This document shows positions 9,950 through 18,584 of a stretch of 64,000 bases of DNA, one piece after another. The position numbers and the translations under genes are program-made. Numbering within the stretch: the first letter of the stretch is position 1; every line of letters starts with the position of its first letter. The stretch comes from Allobosea sp. LC85 (GTDB lineage Bacteria; Pseudomonadota; Alphaproteobacteria; Rhizobiales; Beijerinckiaceae), in contig NZ_JPKG01000061.1 of assembly GCF_000735605.1 (NCBI RefSeq), forward strand, positions 124,001-188,000, read 5' to 3'. A model generated the notes under the pieces. The model had not been told where the DNA came from, searched no databases, and worked only from the letters and a program-made list of their open reading frames with translations.

Positions 9950-9971
9950 GGCTCCGGCACCTGCCGGAGCC
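9950..9971 (+). repeat. Perfect 9-bp hairpin after ornithine decarboxylase
   Basis: GGCTCCGGC (9950-9958) and GCCGGAGCC (9963-9971) enclose a 4-base loop, starting 7 bases after the stop codon. No T run follows, so it is more likely an mRNA-stabilising or processing hairpin inside the operon than a terminator. Confidence 0.5.
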
Positions 9972-10060
9972 GCCCCCCAAATCATTCTGTTTGGCCGCGT
10001 TCGCGCGCGGCGCCGGGAAGGTCTGCGGTCTTGCGCAGGCGCTCCGGCCGGAGGTGCGTC

Positions 10061-10588
10061 ATGATCACGATCCGCGAGGAAACCGCGTCCGACATCCAGG
10101 CCCGTGAGGCCCTGCTCGACCGTTGCTTCGGCGAGCGCCGTTTCGCCAAGACCAGCGAACGGCTGCGTGAAGGTCGGCTGCCGGCCGCCGGGCTGGCGCT
10201 GGTCGCGGAGCGCGACGGCGCAGTCGTGGCGACCGTCAGGCTCTGGAACATCAATGCCGGCGGCCATGATGCGCTGCTGCTCGGGCCACTCGCCGTCTCC
10301 CCGGACCTGCAGGGCGAAGGGCTCGGCAAGACGATGATGCGCGAGGCGATCTGGCGCGCCGCCTGCCACGGCCACGGCGCGGTGCTGCTCGCCGGCGATG
10401 CGCCCTACTACGCTCGTTTCGGCTTCTCGGCCGAGCTGATGCGCGATCTTGCCATGCCCGGCCCGGTCGAGCGCGAGCGCTTCCTCGGCCTCGAACTGCG
10501 CCCTGGCTCACTCGCAGGCGCCGCCGGCGTCCTGTCCGCAACGGGGCGCCTGATCGAGCCCCTGCCTGCCGCGGCGCTCGCAGCCTGA
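10061..10588 (+). CDS. GNAT family N-acetyltransferase within the polyamine operon
   Basis: A 175-residue YhbS-like GNAT. The acetyl-CoA loop is LQGEGLGKTMM, preceded by LLLGPLAVSPD and followed by VLLAGDAPYYARFGF, a pattern typical of the YhbS group. A GGAGGT site lies 6 bases before the start at 10061. It lies between ornithine decarboxylase and homospermidine synthase on the same strand, which suggests, without proof, a role in polyamine acetylation. YhbS relatives acetylate diverse substrates. Confidence 0.85.
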   Translation: MITIREETASDIQAREALLDRCFGERRFAKTSERLREGRLPAAGLALVAERDGAVVATVRLWNINAGGHDALLLGPLAVSPDLQGEGLGKTMMREAIWRAACHGHGAVLLAGDAPYYARFGFSAELMRDLAMPGPVERERFLGLELRPGSLAGAAGVLSATGRLIEPLPAAALAA

Positions 10589-10756
10589 TAGCGAGCGTCA
10601 CCGCGGCGTCATCCGCACCGGGTTGTCTTCAGCGTCGTTAGGGTCGGAATCGACCCTGGCGGCGCAAAAATGGCGTTCCGGATTGACGAGCGCGGCCGCT
10701 CTCCATACGAGCCCGCGAAAGATTTAATCCCTGCTCCACTCCAACAAGGAAACATC

Positions 10757-12193
10757 ATGACCCATTGGCCCGTCCACGGCACCATCACCGGACCGATTGT
10801 AATGATCGGGTTCGGCTCCATCGGACGCGGAACACTGCCGTTGATCGAGCGGCATTTCGAATACGACCGCAGCCGCTTCGTCGTCATCGACCCGCATGAC
10901 ACCAACCGTGCCCTCCTCGACGAGCGCGGCATCCGCTTCATCCAGGAAGCGGTGACCCCCGAGAACTACAAGAGCCTGCTGCAGCCCCTCCTCACCGAAG
11001 GCGGTGGCCAGGGCTTCTGCGTCAACCTGTCGGTCGACACCGGCTCGCTCGACATCATGCAATTCTGCTCCGAGCTTGGCGCGCTCTATATCGACACGGT
11101 CAACGAGCCTTGGCTCGGCTTCTATTTCGACCACAGCAAAGGCCCCGAGGCCCGCTCGAACTATGCGCTGCGCGAAGCCACGATGGCTGCCAAGCGCGCG
11201 CGTCCGGCCGGCACCACGACGGCGGTCTCCTGCTGCGGCGCCAATCCCGGCATGGTCTCATGGTTCGTGAAGCAGGGCCTGCTCAATGTCGCGGCCGATC
11301 TCGGCCTGCAGACCCCCGAGCCGAAGGACCGCGCCGAATGGGGCGCCCTGATGCAGCAGGTTGGCGTCAAGGGTATCCATATCGCCGAGCGCGACACCCA
11401 GCGTGCCAAGCATCCCAAGCCGCGCGACGTCTTCGTCAACACCTGGTCGGTCGAGGGCTTCGTCTCGGAAGGTCAGCAGCCGGCGGAGCTCGGCTGGGGC
11501 ACGCATGAGCGCTGGATGCCCGAGAACGGCCGCACGCATGAGGCTGGCTGCCAGTCGGCGATCTATCTGCTCCAGGCCGGCGCCGAGACGCGCGTGCGGA
11601 GCTGGTGCCCGACGCCCGGCCCGCAATACGGCTTCCTGGTGACGCATAACGAGGCGATCTCGATCTCCGACTACTTCACGGTGCGCGACGAGGCCGGCAA
11701 CCCGGCCTATCGGCCGACCTGCCACTACGCCTATCACCCGGCCAATGACGCCGTGCTCTCGCTGCACGAGATGTTCGGTCGCGCCGGCAAGGTGCAGGAG
11801 AAGCAGCACATCCTCGAGGAGAACGAGATCGTCGACGGCATCGACGAACTCGGCGTGCTGCTCTACGGCCATGGCAAGAACGCCTACTGGTTCGGCTCGC
11901 AACTCTCCGTGGAAGAGACCCGCCGGATCGCGCCCTATCAGAATGCGACCGGCCTGCAGGTGACCTCCGCCGTGCTCGCCGGCATGGTCTGGGCACTGGA
12001 GAACCCGAAGGCCGGCATCGTCGAGTCAGACGAGCTGGATTTCCGTCGCTGCCTCGAAGTGCAGTTGCCCTATCTCGGCCCGGTGGTCGGGACCTATACC
12101 GACTGGACGCCGCTGCAGGACCGCCCGGGCTTCTTCCCCGAGGATATCGACACCAGCGACCCCTGGCAGTTCCGGAACATCCTCGTCCGCTGA
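10757..12193 (+). CDS. hss: Homospermidine synthase
   Basis: A 478-residue NAD-dependent homospermidine synthase that makes sym-homospermidine from putrescine, the signature polyamine of many alphaproteobacteria. It begins MTHWPVHG with the NAD-binding GFGSIGRG motif; CGANPGMVSWFVKQGLL, the WGTHERWMP segment and HYAYHPANDAVLS are typical. Length equals that of the Blastochloris viridis enzyme family. AAGGA at 10746-10750 supports the start. It completes a decarboxylase to homospermidine pathway. Confidence 0.95.
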   Translation: MTHWPVHGTITGPIVMIGFGSIGRGTLPLIERHFEYDRSRFVVIDPHDTNRALLDERGIRFIQEAVTPENYKSLLQPLLTEGGGQGFCVNLSVDTGSLDIMQFCSELGALYIDTVNEPWLGFYFDHSKGPEARSNYALREATMAAKRARPAGTTTAVSCCGANPGMVSWFVKQGLLNVAADLGLQTPEPKDRAEWGALMQQVGVKGIHIAERDTQRAKHPKPRDVFVNTWSVEGFVSEGQQPAELGWGTHERWMPENGRTHEAGCQSAIYLLQAGAETRVRSWCPTPGPQYGFLVTHNEAISISDYFTVRDEAGNPAYRPTCHYAYHPANDAVLSLHEMFGRAGKVQEKQHILEENEIVDGIDELGVLLYGHGKNAYWFGSQLSVEETRRIAPYQNATGLQVTSAVLAGMVWALENPKAGIVESDELDFRRCLEVQLPYLGPVVGTYTDWTPLQDRPGFFPEDIDTSDPWQFRNILVR

Positions 12194-12282
12194 CGGACGC
12201 CACTCTCGGGCGAAGCATCGCGCCGGCTCGAGGACCTCTGTCACGTGCTGCTCCGCTCGAGGCTAAGCAGCACGGTCCCAAA

Positions 12283-12310
12283 CAAAAGGCCCGCCGGTCA
12301 GGCGGGCCTT
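12283..12310 (-). terminator. Intrinsic terminator, mainly for the minus-strand small gene
   Basis: AAGGCCCGCC and GGCGGGCCTT (12286-12295 and 12301-12310) form a 10-bp stem with a 5-base loop. Read on the minus strand it ends in TTTTGTTT, a good terminator for the gene ending at 12332. Read on the plus strand it lies about 90 bases after hss but lacks a T run. Confidence 0.75.
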
Positions 12311-12331
12311 ACTCGTCTCCGCCTGGTCGGT

Positions 12332-12637
12332 TCAGAAACCCGGCGTCGCAAACGTGTTCCGGAACGGGTTCACACCGGCGCCGATGCGCGGCGGCAAGGT
12401 GGCATCTCCGTAGAGCTCAGCGACATTGGAATAGACCGGGGGTGAGATGAACTGCTGGGTTGCGTATCGGTTCAGGGAGCCGACCGGCACGACATTGCCG
12501 GGGTCGAGATAGCTGCGCTTCTGCACGATGACGCGCAACGGCTTACGCTGCTGCTGCGCCTCGGCCACCGAAGCGACCGCGGTCAACGCCACGAGCGAAA
12601 TGCCGAGACCGGCGGCGAGACGCTTGAAGGAATTCAT
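12332..12637 (-). CDS. Small secreted protein of unknown function
   Basis: A 101-residue protein with a clear Sec signal peptide (MNSFKRLAAGLGISLVALTA, cleavage near AEA-QQQ). The mature part of about 74 residues has no recognised domain; it contains RVIVQKRSYLDPGNVVPVG and ends NPFRNTFATPGF. It has its own terminator, so it looks like a real monocistronic gene. The product should be periplasmic; function is unknown. Confidence 0.75.
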   Translation of the reverse strand: MNSFKRLAAGLGISLVALTAVASVAEAQQQRKPLRVIVQKRSYLDPGNVVPVGSLNRYATQQFISPPVYSNVAELYGDATLPPRIGAGVNPFRNTFATPGF

Positions 12638-12778
12638 GGCGAGGGTCTCCTGAGGCGATGACCAAGGGGAAGCAAAGCGGCGATTGATAGCGCCAAATCT
12701 ATCCCGCCGCGGTTAACGCTTTTACTGCCCCATCGCTCTGAGATAACGCTCGGGCAGCCGATTTCAACGGCCGCCCCC

Positions 12779-13894
12779 TCACCTTTTCGCGGCCGCCTTG
12801 AGGCTCGTCGCCGTGCCCTCGGCATCGAGCGATGACGTCTTGCGACCGGCCGCGGACGGACGTGGCGGCGAGCAGGCGCCATCGCGGTTACGTTCAGCTG
12901 CGGCAAAGGCGCTGCGCAGCGCCTGATCCGCGCCAGCGCTGAGCAGGGCAAGCCCGTCGATCAGGCAGGCCAGTAGCTGGCGATCGGCCGGGCGCGCCGC
13001 TCCACCGCACCACCAGCCGCTCAGCCGCAGCGGTGTGTCGCCGCCACGGTGGCGGAAGCCGACGCAGGCACGTTCGGTCGCACCATCGCTCAGGGTCACG
13101 TCAGTGGCCTCGACGGGGCCGAACTTGCTGGTGAGCCCGGTCGACGCGCCACTGCGCTGCACGGACATGCCACGGGCAGCAGCCTCGCGCACGAGCGCGA
13201 TGATGAAAGGCTGTGTCAGATGATCATCGCCATGGTCGACGACGAGGCGCAGCAGCAGATACGGTTTTGCCTCGGTGAACGCCCCGAAGCTCAAAACATC
13301 CTCGCGCTTCGTGCCGTCCTCGCTCCGGCTCGCCTCATAGGCCGGGGCCTGGCGCTCCAATTCCGGGGAATCGAGGCCAAACATGGTGATCGGCCGCGCG
13401 ATCCTGGCCCAGTCTTCGTGTCGGGCGCCAAGGGGACGCGGCTCCTGGCGGACATCCCGAACGGGCCGGATCTCCGAGGCCGGCTGTTCGGCGAGGTTGG
13501 CCACCTGCATCTCGCCACCGTCGCCCGAAAGGCCCGTGACCAACGCAGCCGCCATGCCGATGCCGGCAACGGCAGCCAGCCCGCGCCAGGCCAGGCCGCC
13601 GGTCAGGCCGAGGCCGCGATGGCCGATGGCAGCGCGCAGCCATCGGATGATTGTCCGAATCGCAGCCTCGACATGATCCACGACGCTGATCAGGATGCCT
13701 ACGGGATCGGGACCGCCGAGCTTACCCTTGACGCCGGCCGCCACCGGCAAGGCACGATGCACGGCCGCAGCGCCGAGCCCCCGGCAGCCCGAGCCAAGCC
13801 GGCGAAAGCCATTGACCAGTAACGCTGCGAACTCACGCGACACGACAAGACCCCGCTCGCTGCGTGCGCCTGCGCGCCGGCAGCCTGTCCCCAC
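12779..13894 (-). CDS. Membrane-anchored hypothetical protein
   Basis: An open frame of up to 371 residues with one clear hydrophobic helix (GLAAVAGIGMAAALVTGL, about residues 105-122) and a second weaker one near residues 60-70. The C-terminal 200 residues appear soluble, with ITMFGLDSPELERQAP, YLLLRLVVDHGDD and ACVGFRHRGGDTPLRLSGWWC. I do not recognise the family. The true start could be inside the first 85 residues, which are low complexity. It is divergent from asd. The conserved-looking C-terminal half and the absence of any better frame support coding. Confidence 0.65.
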   Translation of the reverse strand: MGTGCRRAGARSERGLVVSREFAALLVNGFRRLGSGCRGLGAAAVHRALPVAAGVKGKLGGPDPVGILISVVDHVEAAIRTIIRWLRAAIGHRGLGLTGGLAWRGLAAVAGIGMAAALVTGLSGDGGEMQVANLAEQPASEIRPVRDVRQEPRPLGARHEDWARIARPITMFGLDSPELERQAPAYEASRSEDGTKREDVLSFGAFTEAKPYLLLRLVVDHGDDHLTQPFIIALVREAAARGMSVQRSGASTGLTSKFGPVEATDVTLSDGATERACVGFRHRGGDTPLRLSGWWCGGAARPADRQLLACLIDGLALLSAGADQALRSAFAAAERNRDGACSPPRPSAAGRKTSSLDAEGTATSLKAAAKR

Positions 13895-14317
13895 CCGCGG
13901 GCGAAGCTGAAGGCAACCGGGTCAGTATCGGGTTACCGGCGGCCAGCGAACCGTGATTGTCGTGAATCGCTGGTTAGGAGGCAGGGTTAATCCCGCCCTG
14001 ACGCGCTTCACTGCCGAGACCGATTGACTTTTTATCGCCGCGGGTGTTCTGGATTGGCATCGCGATGCGAGTATCCGCTCGAACGCGACCGCGAATGCTT
14101 TCAGCCCTGATGGGATTTGGCTCTGTGATTGTCGCCCTGACGACGAAACGCACGACCAAAACGACGACCGGCACGCTCCGGACGTCGCGCTGACGCTTCG
14201 CCTCGGTTCCGGGCCCTCCCCCCCGGCGGGGGCTAAGGCCGAACCCGCCATCCATGCCAGGCGGGTCGGCATCTCCCGGGGGAGACAGAACCGGTTACTT
14301 CCAAAAGGAACAGCAGC
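13895..14317. other. 423-base intergenic region upstream of asd
   Basis: No gene is seen. The asd-proximal part is rich in inverted repeats: CCCCC/GGGGG at 14220-14232, an 11-bp stem with one bulge at 14238-14270, and TCTCC/GGAGA at 14272-14285. The distal part has CCAGCGA/TCGCTGG arms at 13943-13973. Confidence 0.55.
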
Positions 14318-15352
14318 ATGAGCTTCAAGGTCGCGGTTGTCGGCGCCACAGGCAATGTGGGTCGCGAAATGTTCGACATCCTTGCCGAGCGGGCCTTCCC
14401 GGTGAGCGAGGTCGTGGCGCTTGCCTCCTCGCGCTCTATCGGTACCGAGGTCTCCTTCGGCGACAAGACGCTGAAGGTGAAGGCGCTCGATCACTATGAT
14501 TTCTCCGACACCGATATCTGCCTGATGTCGGCCGGGGGAGAGGTCTCGAAGCAATGGTCGCCGAAGATCGGCAGCCAGGGCTGCGTCGTCATCGACAACT
14601 CCTCGGCCTGGCGCATGCATCCAGACGTGCCGCTGATCGTGCCGGAGGTGAACGCCGCCGCGGCCGCCGGCTTCTCCAAGATGAACATCATCGCCAACCC
14701 GAACTGCTCGACCGCGCAGCTCGTCGTGGCGCTGAAGCCGCTGCATGACCGTTTCGGCGTCAGGCGCGTCGTCGTCTCGACCTATCAGTCGGTCTCCGGC
14801 GCCGGCAAGGACGGCATGGACGAACTCTTCAACCAGACGCGCGCCGTGTTCTCGGCCGGTGACGTCGTCGCCAAGAAGTTCCCCAAGCGCATCTCCTTCA
14901 ACCTCATCCCGCAGATCGACGTCTTCATGGAGGACGGCTTCACCAAGGAAGAGTGGAAGATGATGGCGGAGACCAAGAAGATCCTCGATCCGAAGATCAA
15001 GCTGACCGCCACCTGCGTGCGCGTGCCGGTCTTCATTGGTCATTCCGAGAGCGTCAACATCGAGTGCGAGAAGCCGATCACCGCCGACGAGGCGCGCGAA
15101 GTACTACGCACCGCGCCAGGCATCCTCGTCATCGACAAGCACGAGCCCGGCGGCTACATCACGCCGCATGAGGCGGCCGGTGAGGACGCGACCTATGTCT
15201 CGCGCATCCGCGAGGACAATACGGTCGAGAACGGTCTCGCCTTCTGGTGCGTCTCCGACAATCTGCGCAAGGGTGCGGCCCTGAACGCCGTGCAGATCGC
15301 CGAAGTCCTGGTCAACCGCAAGCTGATCCAGCCGCGCAAGAAGGCGGCCTGA
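14318..15352 (+). CDS. asd: Aspartate-semialdehyde dehydrogenase
   Basis: A 344-residue enzyme reducing aspartyl phosphate to aspartate semialdehyde, the branch-point of lysine, diaminopimelate, threonine and methionine synthesis. The NADP motif is GATGNVGRE at the N-terminus; the catalytic Cys130 is in NPNCST; QSVSGAGK and RVPVFIGHSESV are conserved. AAAGGA precedes the start. A strong terminator follows at 15378. It is transcribed alone behind a structured leader. Confidence 0.97.
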   Translation: MSFKVAVVGATGNVGREMFDILAERAFPVSEVVALASSRSIGTEVSFGDKTLKVKALDHYDFSDTDICLMSAGGEVSKQWSPKIGSQGCVVIDNSSAWRMHPDVPLIVPEVNAAAAAGFSKMNIIANPNCSTAQLVVALKPLHDRFGVRRVVVSTYQSVSGAGKDGMDELFNQTRAVFSAGDVVAKKFPKRISFNLIPQIDVFMEDGFTKEEWKMMAETKKILDPKIKLTATCVRVPVFIGHSESVNIECEKPITADEAREVLRTAPGILVIDKHEPGGYITPHEAAGEDATYVSRIREDNTVENGLAFWCVSDNLRKGAALNAVQIAEVLVNRKLIQPRKKAA

Positions 15353-15377
15353 GACCCACAGCTCGGAAAGCTCAACG

Positions 15378-15402
15378 AAGGCGGGCGCAAGCCCGCCTTT
15401 TT
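15378..15402 (+). terminator. Intrinsic terminator of asd
   Basis: AAGGCGGGC (15378-15386), a GCAA loop, GCCCGCCTT (15391-15399) and a run of T residues form a strong terminator 25 bases after asd. Confidence 0.9.
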
Positions 15403-15570
15403 CGTGAACGGGCCCAGGCGCATGGGCGCTGTTCCGAGTTTGCGCGCGCGTCACAGGCAAATCCTGCTAGCCTTGACCCACTCTCCAGCTTTGGCGCCAC
15501 CTTGTCCTCGTCCCACTCTCCAGTAGCCCCGGTACCGGCCTTGCCCACGCATGCCGAGGCTGTTCTTCCC

Positions 15571-16443
15571 GTGCCACAACGTCGCGATGCGGCGCTGCGC
15601 GGCATCGGATTGATGCTGCTTGCGAGCATCTTCCTCTCCAGCGCCGATGTCGCTTCGAAATATCTCGCCGCGACCATGCCCGCGCTGCAGATCACCTGGC
15701 TCCGCTATGCCGCCTTTGCGGCGATCATGTTGGCGGTGGCGCTGCGCGGCGGCGCAGCACGCCTGCGGCCGAAGCGCCCGCACATGCAATTGCTGAGGGG
15801 GGTCGCAGTCACCCTCTCCTCCATCATCTTCGTCTCGTCGCTGCGATACCTGCCGATCGCTGATGCGACCGCGACGAGCTTCATCGCGCCGCTCTTCGTC
15901 ACGGCGTTGTCGATCCCGATGCTGGGCGAAAAGGTTGGCTGGCGGCGCTGGACCGCGACCCTGGTCGGCTTGGCCGGCGTCCTGATCATCGTCCGGCCCG
16001 GAGGCGCCGACTTCCACGCCGCGTCGCTGTTGCCGGCGCTTTCAGCCGCGACCTGGGCCTTTGCCCTGATCGTCACCCGCATGATGAGCAGGACGGAGGA
16101 CCCGGTGACGACGCTGACCTGGTCGGCCGTGGTCGGCTTCCTGCTGCTGACCTTGCTGCAGCCCCTCGGCTGGCAGCCATTGACTGCGGAAGCGATCGCC
16201 ATCGGCATCTTCATCGGCGTCGCTTCGACCATCGGGCACTGGTTCGTCATCATCGCGTTCCGCCATGCCGACGCCTCGCTGCTCGCGCCCTTCTCCTATG
16301 TGCAGTTGCTCTGGGCCTCGGTCTTCGGCTTCTTCCTGTTCTCGGTCTTGCCGGACCTCTTCACCTTGCTGGGCTCGGTGATCATCGCCGCCTCCGGCCT
16401 CTACACCGCCCATCGCGAGCGGATGCGGGCGCGGGCTCGGTAA
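15571..16443 (+). CDS. EamA/DMT family transporter
   Basis: A 290-residue drug/metabolite transporter with about ten transmembrane helices and two EamA repeats, for example LRGIGLMLLASIFLSSADVA at the start and FSYVQLLWASVFGFFLF near the end. The frame has no ATG before the first helix; GTG at 15571 has GAGG about 12 bases upstream and gives a normal family length. TTG codons at 15541 and 15502 are alternatives. Upstream codons of this open frame overlap asd and its terminator and are not coding. The substrate is unknown; relatives export amino acids or other metabolites. Confidence 0.88.
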   Translation: MPQRRDAALRGIGLMLLASIFLSSADVASKYLAATMPALQITWLRYAAFAAIMLAVALRGGAARLRPKRPHMQLLRGVAVTLSSIIFVSSLRYLPIADATATSFIAPLFVTALSIPMLGEKVGWRRWTATLVGLAGVLIIVRPGGADFHAASLLPALSAATWAFALIVTRMMSRTEDPVTTLTWSAVVGFLLLTLLQPLGWQPLTAEAIAIGIFIGVASTIGHWFVIIAFRHADASLLAPFSYVQLLWASVFGFFLFSVLPDLFTLLGSVIIAASGLYTAHRERMRARAR

Positions 16444-16448
16444 ACGAG

Positions 16449-17108
16449 CTACCGCTTGCCGTAGCGCGCCAGGAACATCGCGACCGCCGAAGCAACGACG
16501 CGGGAGATTTCGGCGTCGGACGGTCGCTCGCGCACCGCATTGAACAGGCGCGGGCGCAGCAGGGTCGACTGGCACAGGTCAACGAACTGGACTGCCGCCA
16601 GCGCTGTATCGTCGATCTCCAGCTGCCCCTCCGCGACCTTGCGGTCGAGATAGCCGGCGATGCGCCGTGCGCCCTGCAGCGGTCCGTTCTCGTAGAATTC
16701 GCGGCCGAGATCGGGCATGCGCTCCGCCACGCCAACGACGATGCGCTGGGCGCTGAGCGCGAAATCGCAGACCAGGAGCTGGACGATCCGCTCGCCGAAA
16801 TGCGTCAGGGCATGACCGAGGTCGGGATCATCGTCGAGCGCTTCGAAGATACCGCGCTTCTGTTCTTCACGCTCACGCTCGATCAGTGCGACGAAGAGAT
16901 GCTCCTTGTCCTCGAAATAGACGTAGAGCGTGCCCTTCGAGACATTCGCGGCCGCGGCGATGTCGCTCATGCTCGCATTGTCGAACCCGCGCGTCAGGAA
17001 GACCTCATGCGCTCCGTCCAGGATTTGGCGGCGTTTGTCCGGATCCGCGCCTGCCGCACGCCGTTTCCGTCGCAGCGGCATTCCTGCGATCTTCACAACC
17101 TCGTCCAT
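16449..17108 (-). CDS. TetR/AcrR family repressor of the divergent efflux pair
   Basis: A 219-residue TetR regulator. The helix-turn-helix is in [24 protein letters not shown] (split by family convention into the recognition helix [10 protein letters not shown]), preceded by a basic N-terminus. The C-terminal domain fits the AcrR_C group. It diverges from an EmrA/EmrB-like pair with two palindromic operators in the 141-base gap, so autoregulation and repression of the pump are likely. A start at 17081 (MPLRRKRR) is possible. Confidence 0.88.
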   Translation of the reverse strand: MDEVVKIAGMPLRRKRRAAGADPDKRRQILDGAHEVFLTRGFDNASMSDIAAAANVSKGTLYVYFEDKEHLFVALIEREREEQKRGIFEALDDDPDLGHALTHFGERIVQLLVCDFALSAQRIVVGVAERMPDLGREFYENGPLQGARRIAGYLDRKVAEGQLEIDDTALAAVQFVDLCQSTLLRPRLFNAVRERPSDAEISRVVASAVAMFLARYGKR

Positions 17109-17148
17109 GACCCATCTCGTTCCGGCATTTTGCGCCGCACAAAAATAA

Positions 17149-17166
17149 TCGAACCGATCAGTTCGA
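17149..17166. promoter_or_regulatory. TetR operator, site 1
   Basis: TCGAACCGATCAGTTCGA is an 18-base palindrome with one mismatched pair, 41 bases from the TetR start. It repeats the perfect palindrome at 17210-17227. Confidence 0.7.
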
Positions 17167-17209
17167 TTTCACTTGATATGCGCCATCACCGGGGCTATTT
17201 CAACTGAAA

Positions 17210-17227
17210 TCGAACCGATCGGTTCGA
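17210..17227. promoter_or_regulatory. TetR operator, site 2
   Basis: TCGAACCGATCGGTTCGA is a perfect 18-base palindrome just before the HlyD-family gene start at 17250. Its centre is 61 bases (about six helical turns) from site 1, which suits co-operative binding. Confidence 0.75.
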
Positions 17228-17249
17228 ACAGTAATTATCAGGATCGCCC

Positions 17250-18437
17250 ATGTCCGCCGAGACAAAGACTGAGTCGCGTCGGGACCGGCTGAAGCTGGTC
17301 GACCCCGCGCTCGAAGCCACGCCTCTTCCCGCCCAGGGCCGCAAGGCTGACGAAGCAGCTCCGCGCGAAGCGGAGAGCCCTGCCGCCGCCAAGCCGCGCG
17401 GCAAGACGCTGCGCCGTGCGGGGATGATGCTGCTGGCGACGGCCGCGCTCGGCACCGGACTCTGGTTCGGCGTCGACTGGTGGCGCAATGGCCGTTTCAT
17501 CGTTTCGACTGACGACGCCTATGTCGGCGCCGAGATGGCCACGATCTCGGCCAAGCTCGCGGCCAATGTCGCAACTGTCGCCGTCAAGCAGAACCAGCAG
17601 GTCAAGGCTGGAGAGCCGCTTGTCACCCTCGACGATGGCGACCAGCGCATCGCATTGGAAAGCGCCCGCGCCAAGAGCGCAACGGCAGCTGCGACGCTGC
17701 TGCGCATCGACAGCCAGATCGAGGCCGGCCGCGCCAGTCTGCTCCAGGCCCAGGCGCAGCGCGACTCGACCCAGGCCGATATCGTCCGCACCTCGGCCGA
17801 TTTCGACCGTGCCAACAGCCTTGCTGCCAAGTCCTACGGATCGCAGGCGAATCTCGACGCGGCAACGGCAGCGCGTGACCGGGCCCGCGCGGCGCTGGCC
17901 AGCGCCGGGGCCGGCGTCACGGCGGCCGAGGCCAATATCAAGGTGCTGGAGGCGCAGCGCAACGAAGCCTCCCGCCAGATGGATGAGTTGAAGGTCGCCG
18001 AGGACAAGGCCGCCCGCGACCTGTCCTTCACCAGGATCGCAGCGCCGATCGACGGACTGATCGCCAATACCAATGTCCAGCTCGGCGACCTCGTCAGCGC
18101 CGGCAAGCGGCTGATGTCGATCGTCCCGCTCGATCAGGTCTATGTCGACGCCAATTTCAAGGAAACGCAGGTCGGCGGCCTGAAGATCGGCGACAAGGCA
18201 AGGGTCACGGTCGACGCCTTGCCTGATCAGGTCTTTGACGGCGTCGTCAGCGGCATTTCCGGCGGCACGGGCTCCGTGTTTTCGCTGCTGCCGCCGGACA
18301 ACGCCACGGGCAACTTCACCAAGATTGTCCAGCGCGTCCCGGTGCGCATCACGCTCAACCCGGAAGCCATCGCACGCCATGCGCTGCGCCCCGGCATGTC
18401 GGTCGTGGTGAAGATCGACCCGCGCCCCCAGGCCTGA
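17250..18437 (+). CDS. HlyD/EmrA family membrane fusion protein
   Basis: A 395-residue periplasmic adaptor for a major-facilitator efflux pump. One N-terminal transmembrane helix (GMMLLATAALGTGLWFGV, about residues 58-75) follows a 55-residue cytoplasmic tail. The lipoyl/barrel-sandwich halves start STDDAYVGAEMATIS and end FTRIAAPIDGLIANTNVQLGD, separated by a long coiled-coil hairpin rich in Ala, Gln and Arg. VYVDANFKETQ is the classical EmrA signature. It is followed by the partner DHA2 transporter. Confidence 0.93.
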   Translation: MSAETKTESRRDRLKLVDPALEATPLPAQGRKADEAAPREAESPAAAKPRGKTLRRAGMMLLATAALGTGLWFGVDWWRNGRFIVSTDDAYVGAEMATISAKLAANVATVAVKQNQQVKAGEPLVTLDDGDQRIALESARAKSATAAATLLRIDSQIEAGRASLLQAQAQRDSTQADIVRTSADFDRANSLAAKSYGSQANLDAATAARDRARAALASAGAGVTAAEANIKVLEAQRNEASRQMDELKVAEDKAARDLSFTRIAAPIDGLIANTNVQLGDLVSAGKRLMSIVPLDQVYVDANFKETQVGGLKIGDKARVTVDALPDQVFDGVVSGISGGTGSVFSLLPPDNATGNFTKIVQRVPVRITLNPEAIARHALRPGMSVVVKIDPRPQA

Positions 18438-18454
18438 ACAGAACGACAAGACCC

Positions 18455-18486
18455 ATTCCGGATCGAGCGTAGCGAAGATCCGGAAT
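18455..18486. repeat. Palindromic repeat inside the efflux operon
   Basis: ATTCCGGATC (18455-18464) and GATCCGGAAT (18477-18486) are perfect 10-bp arms around a 12-base loop, in the 147-base gap between the adaptor and transporter genes. It resembles a short interspersed element common in related genomes; one copy is in this window. Confidence 0.65.
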
Positions 18487-18584
18487 CCATGCAGCCGTAA
18501 CGCCCATCGATTGACCCCGACTTTGCGCGGCCGATGCCGCCTGGCCGGGGTGACGGTACGGGGCGCCAGGAAGACGAGGCCGTC

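Noticed and set aside
8744-10375. A 543-codon minus-strand open frame across the decarboxylase gene
   Set aside because: Antisense shadow of the ornithine decarboxylase and GNAT genes.
14220-14285. A SAM or lysine riboswitch before asd
   Set aside because: The hairpins do not show the pattern of these classes, and none is expected for this gene in alphaproteobacteria.
13922-15043. A 373-codon minus-strand open frame
   Set aside because: Antisense to asd, without any family features.
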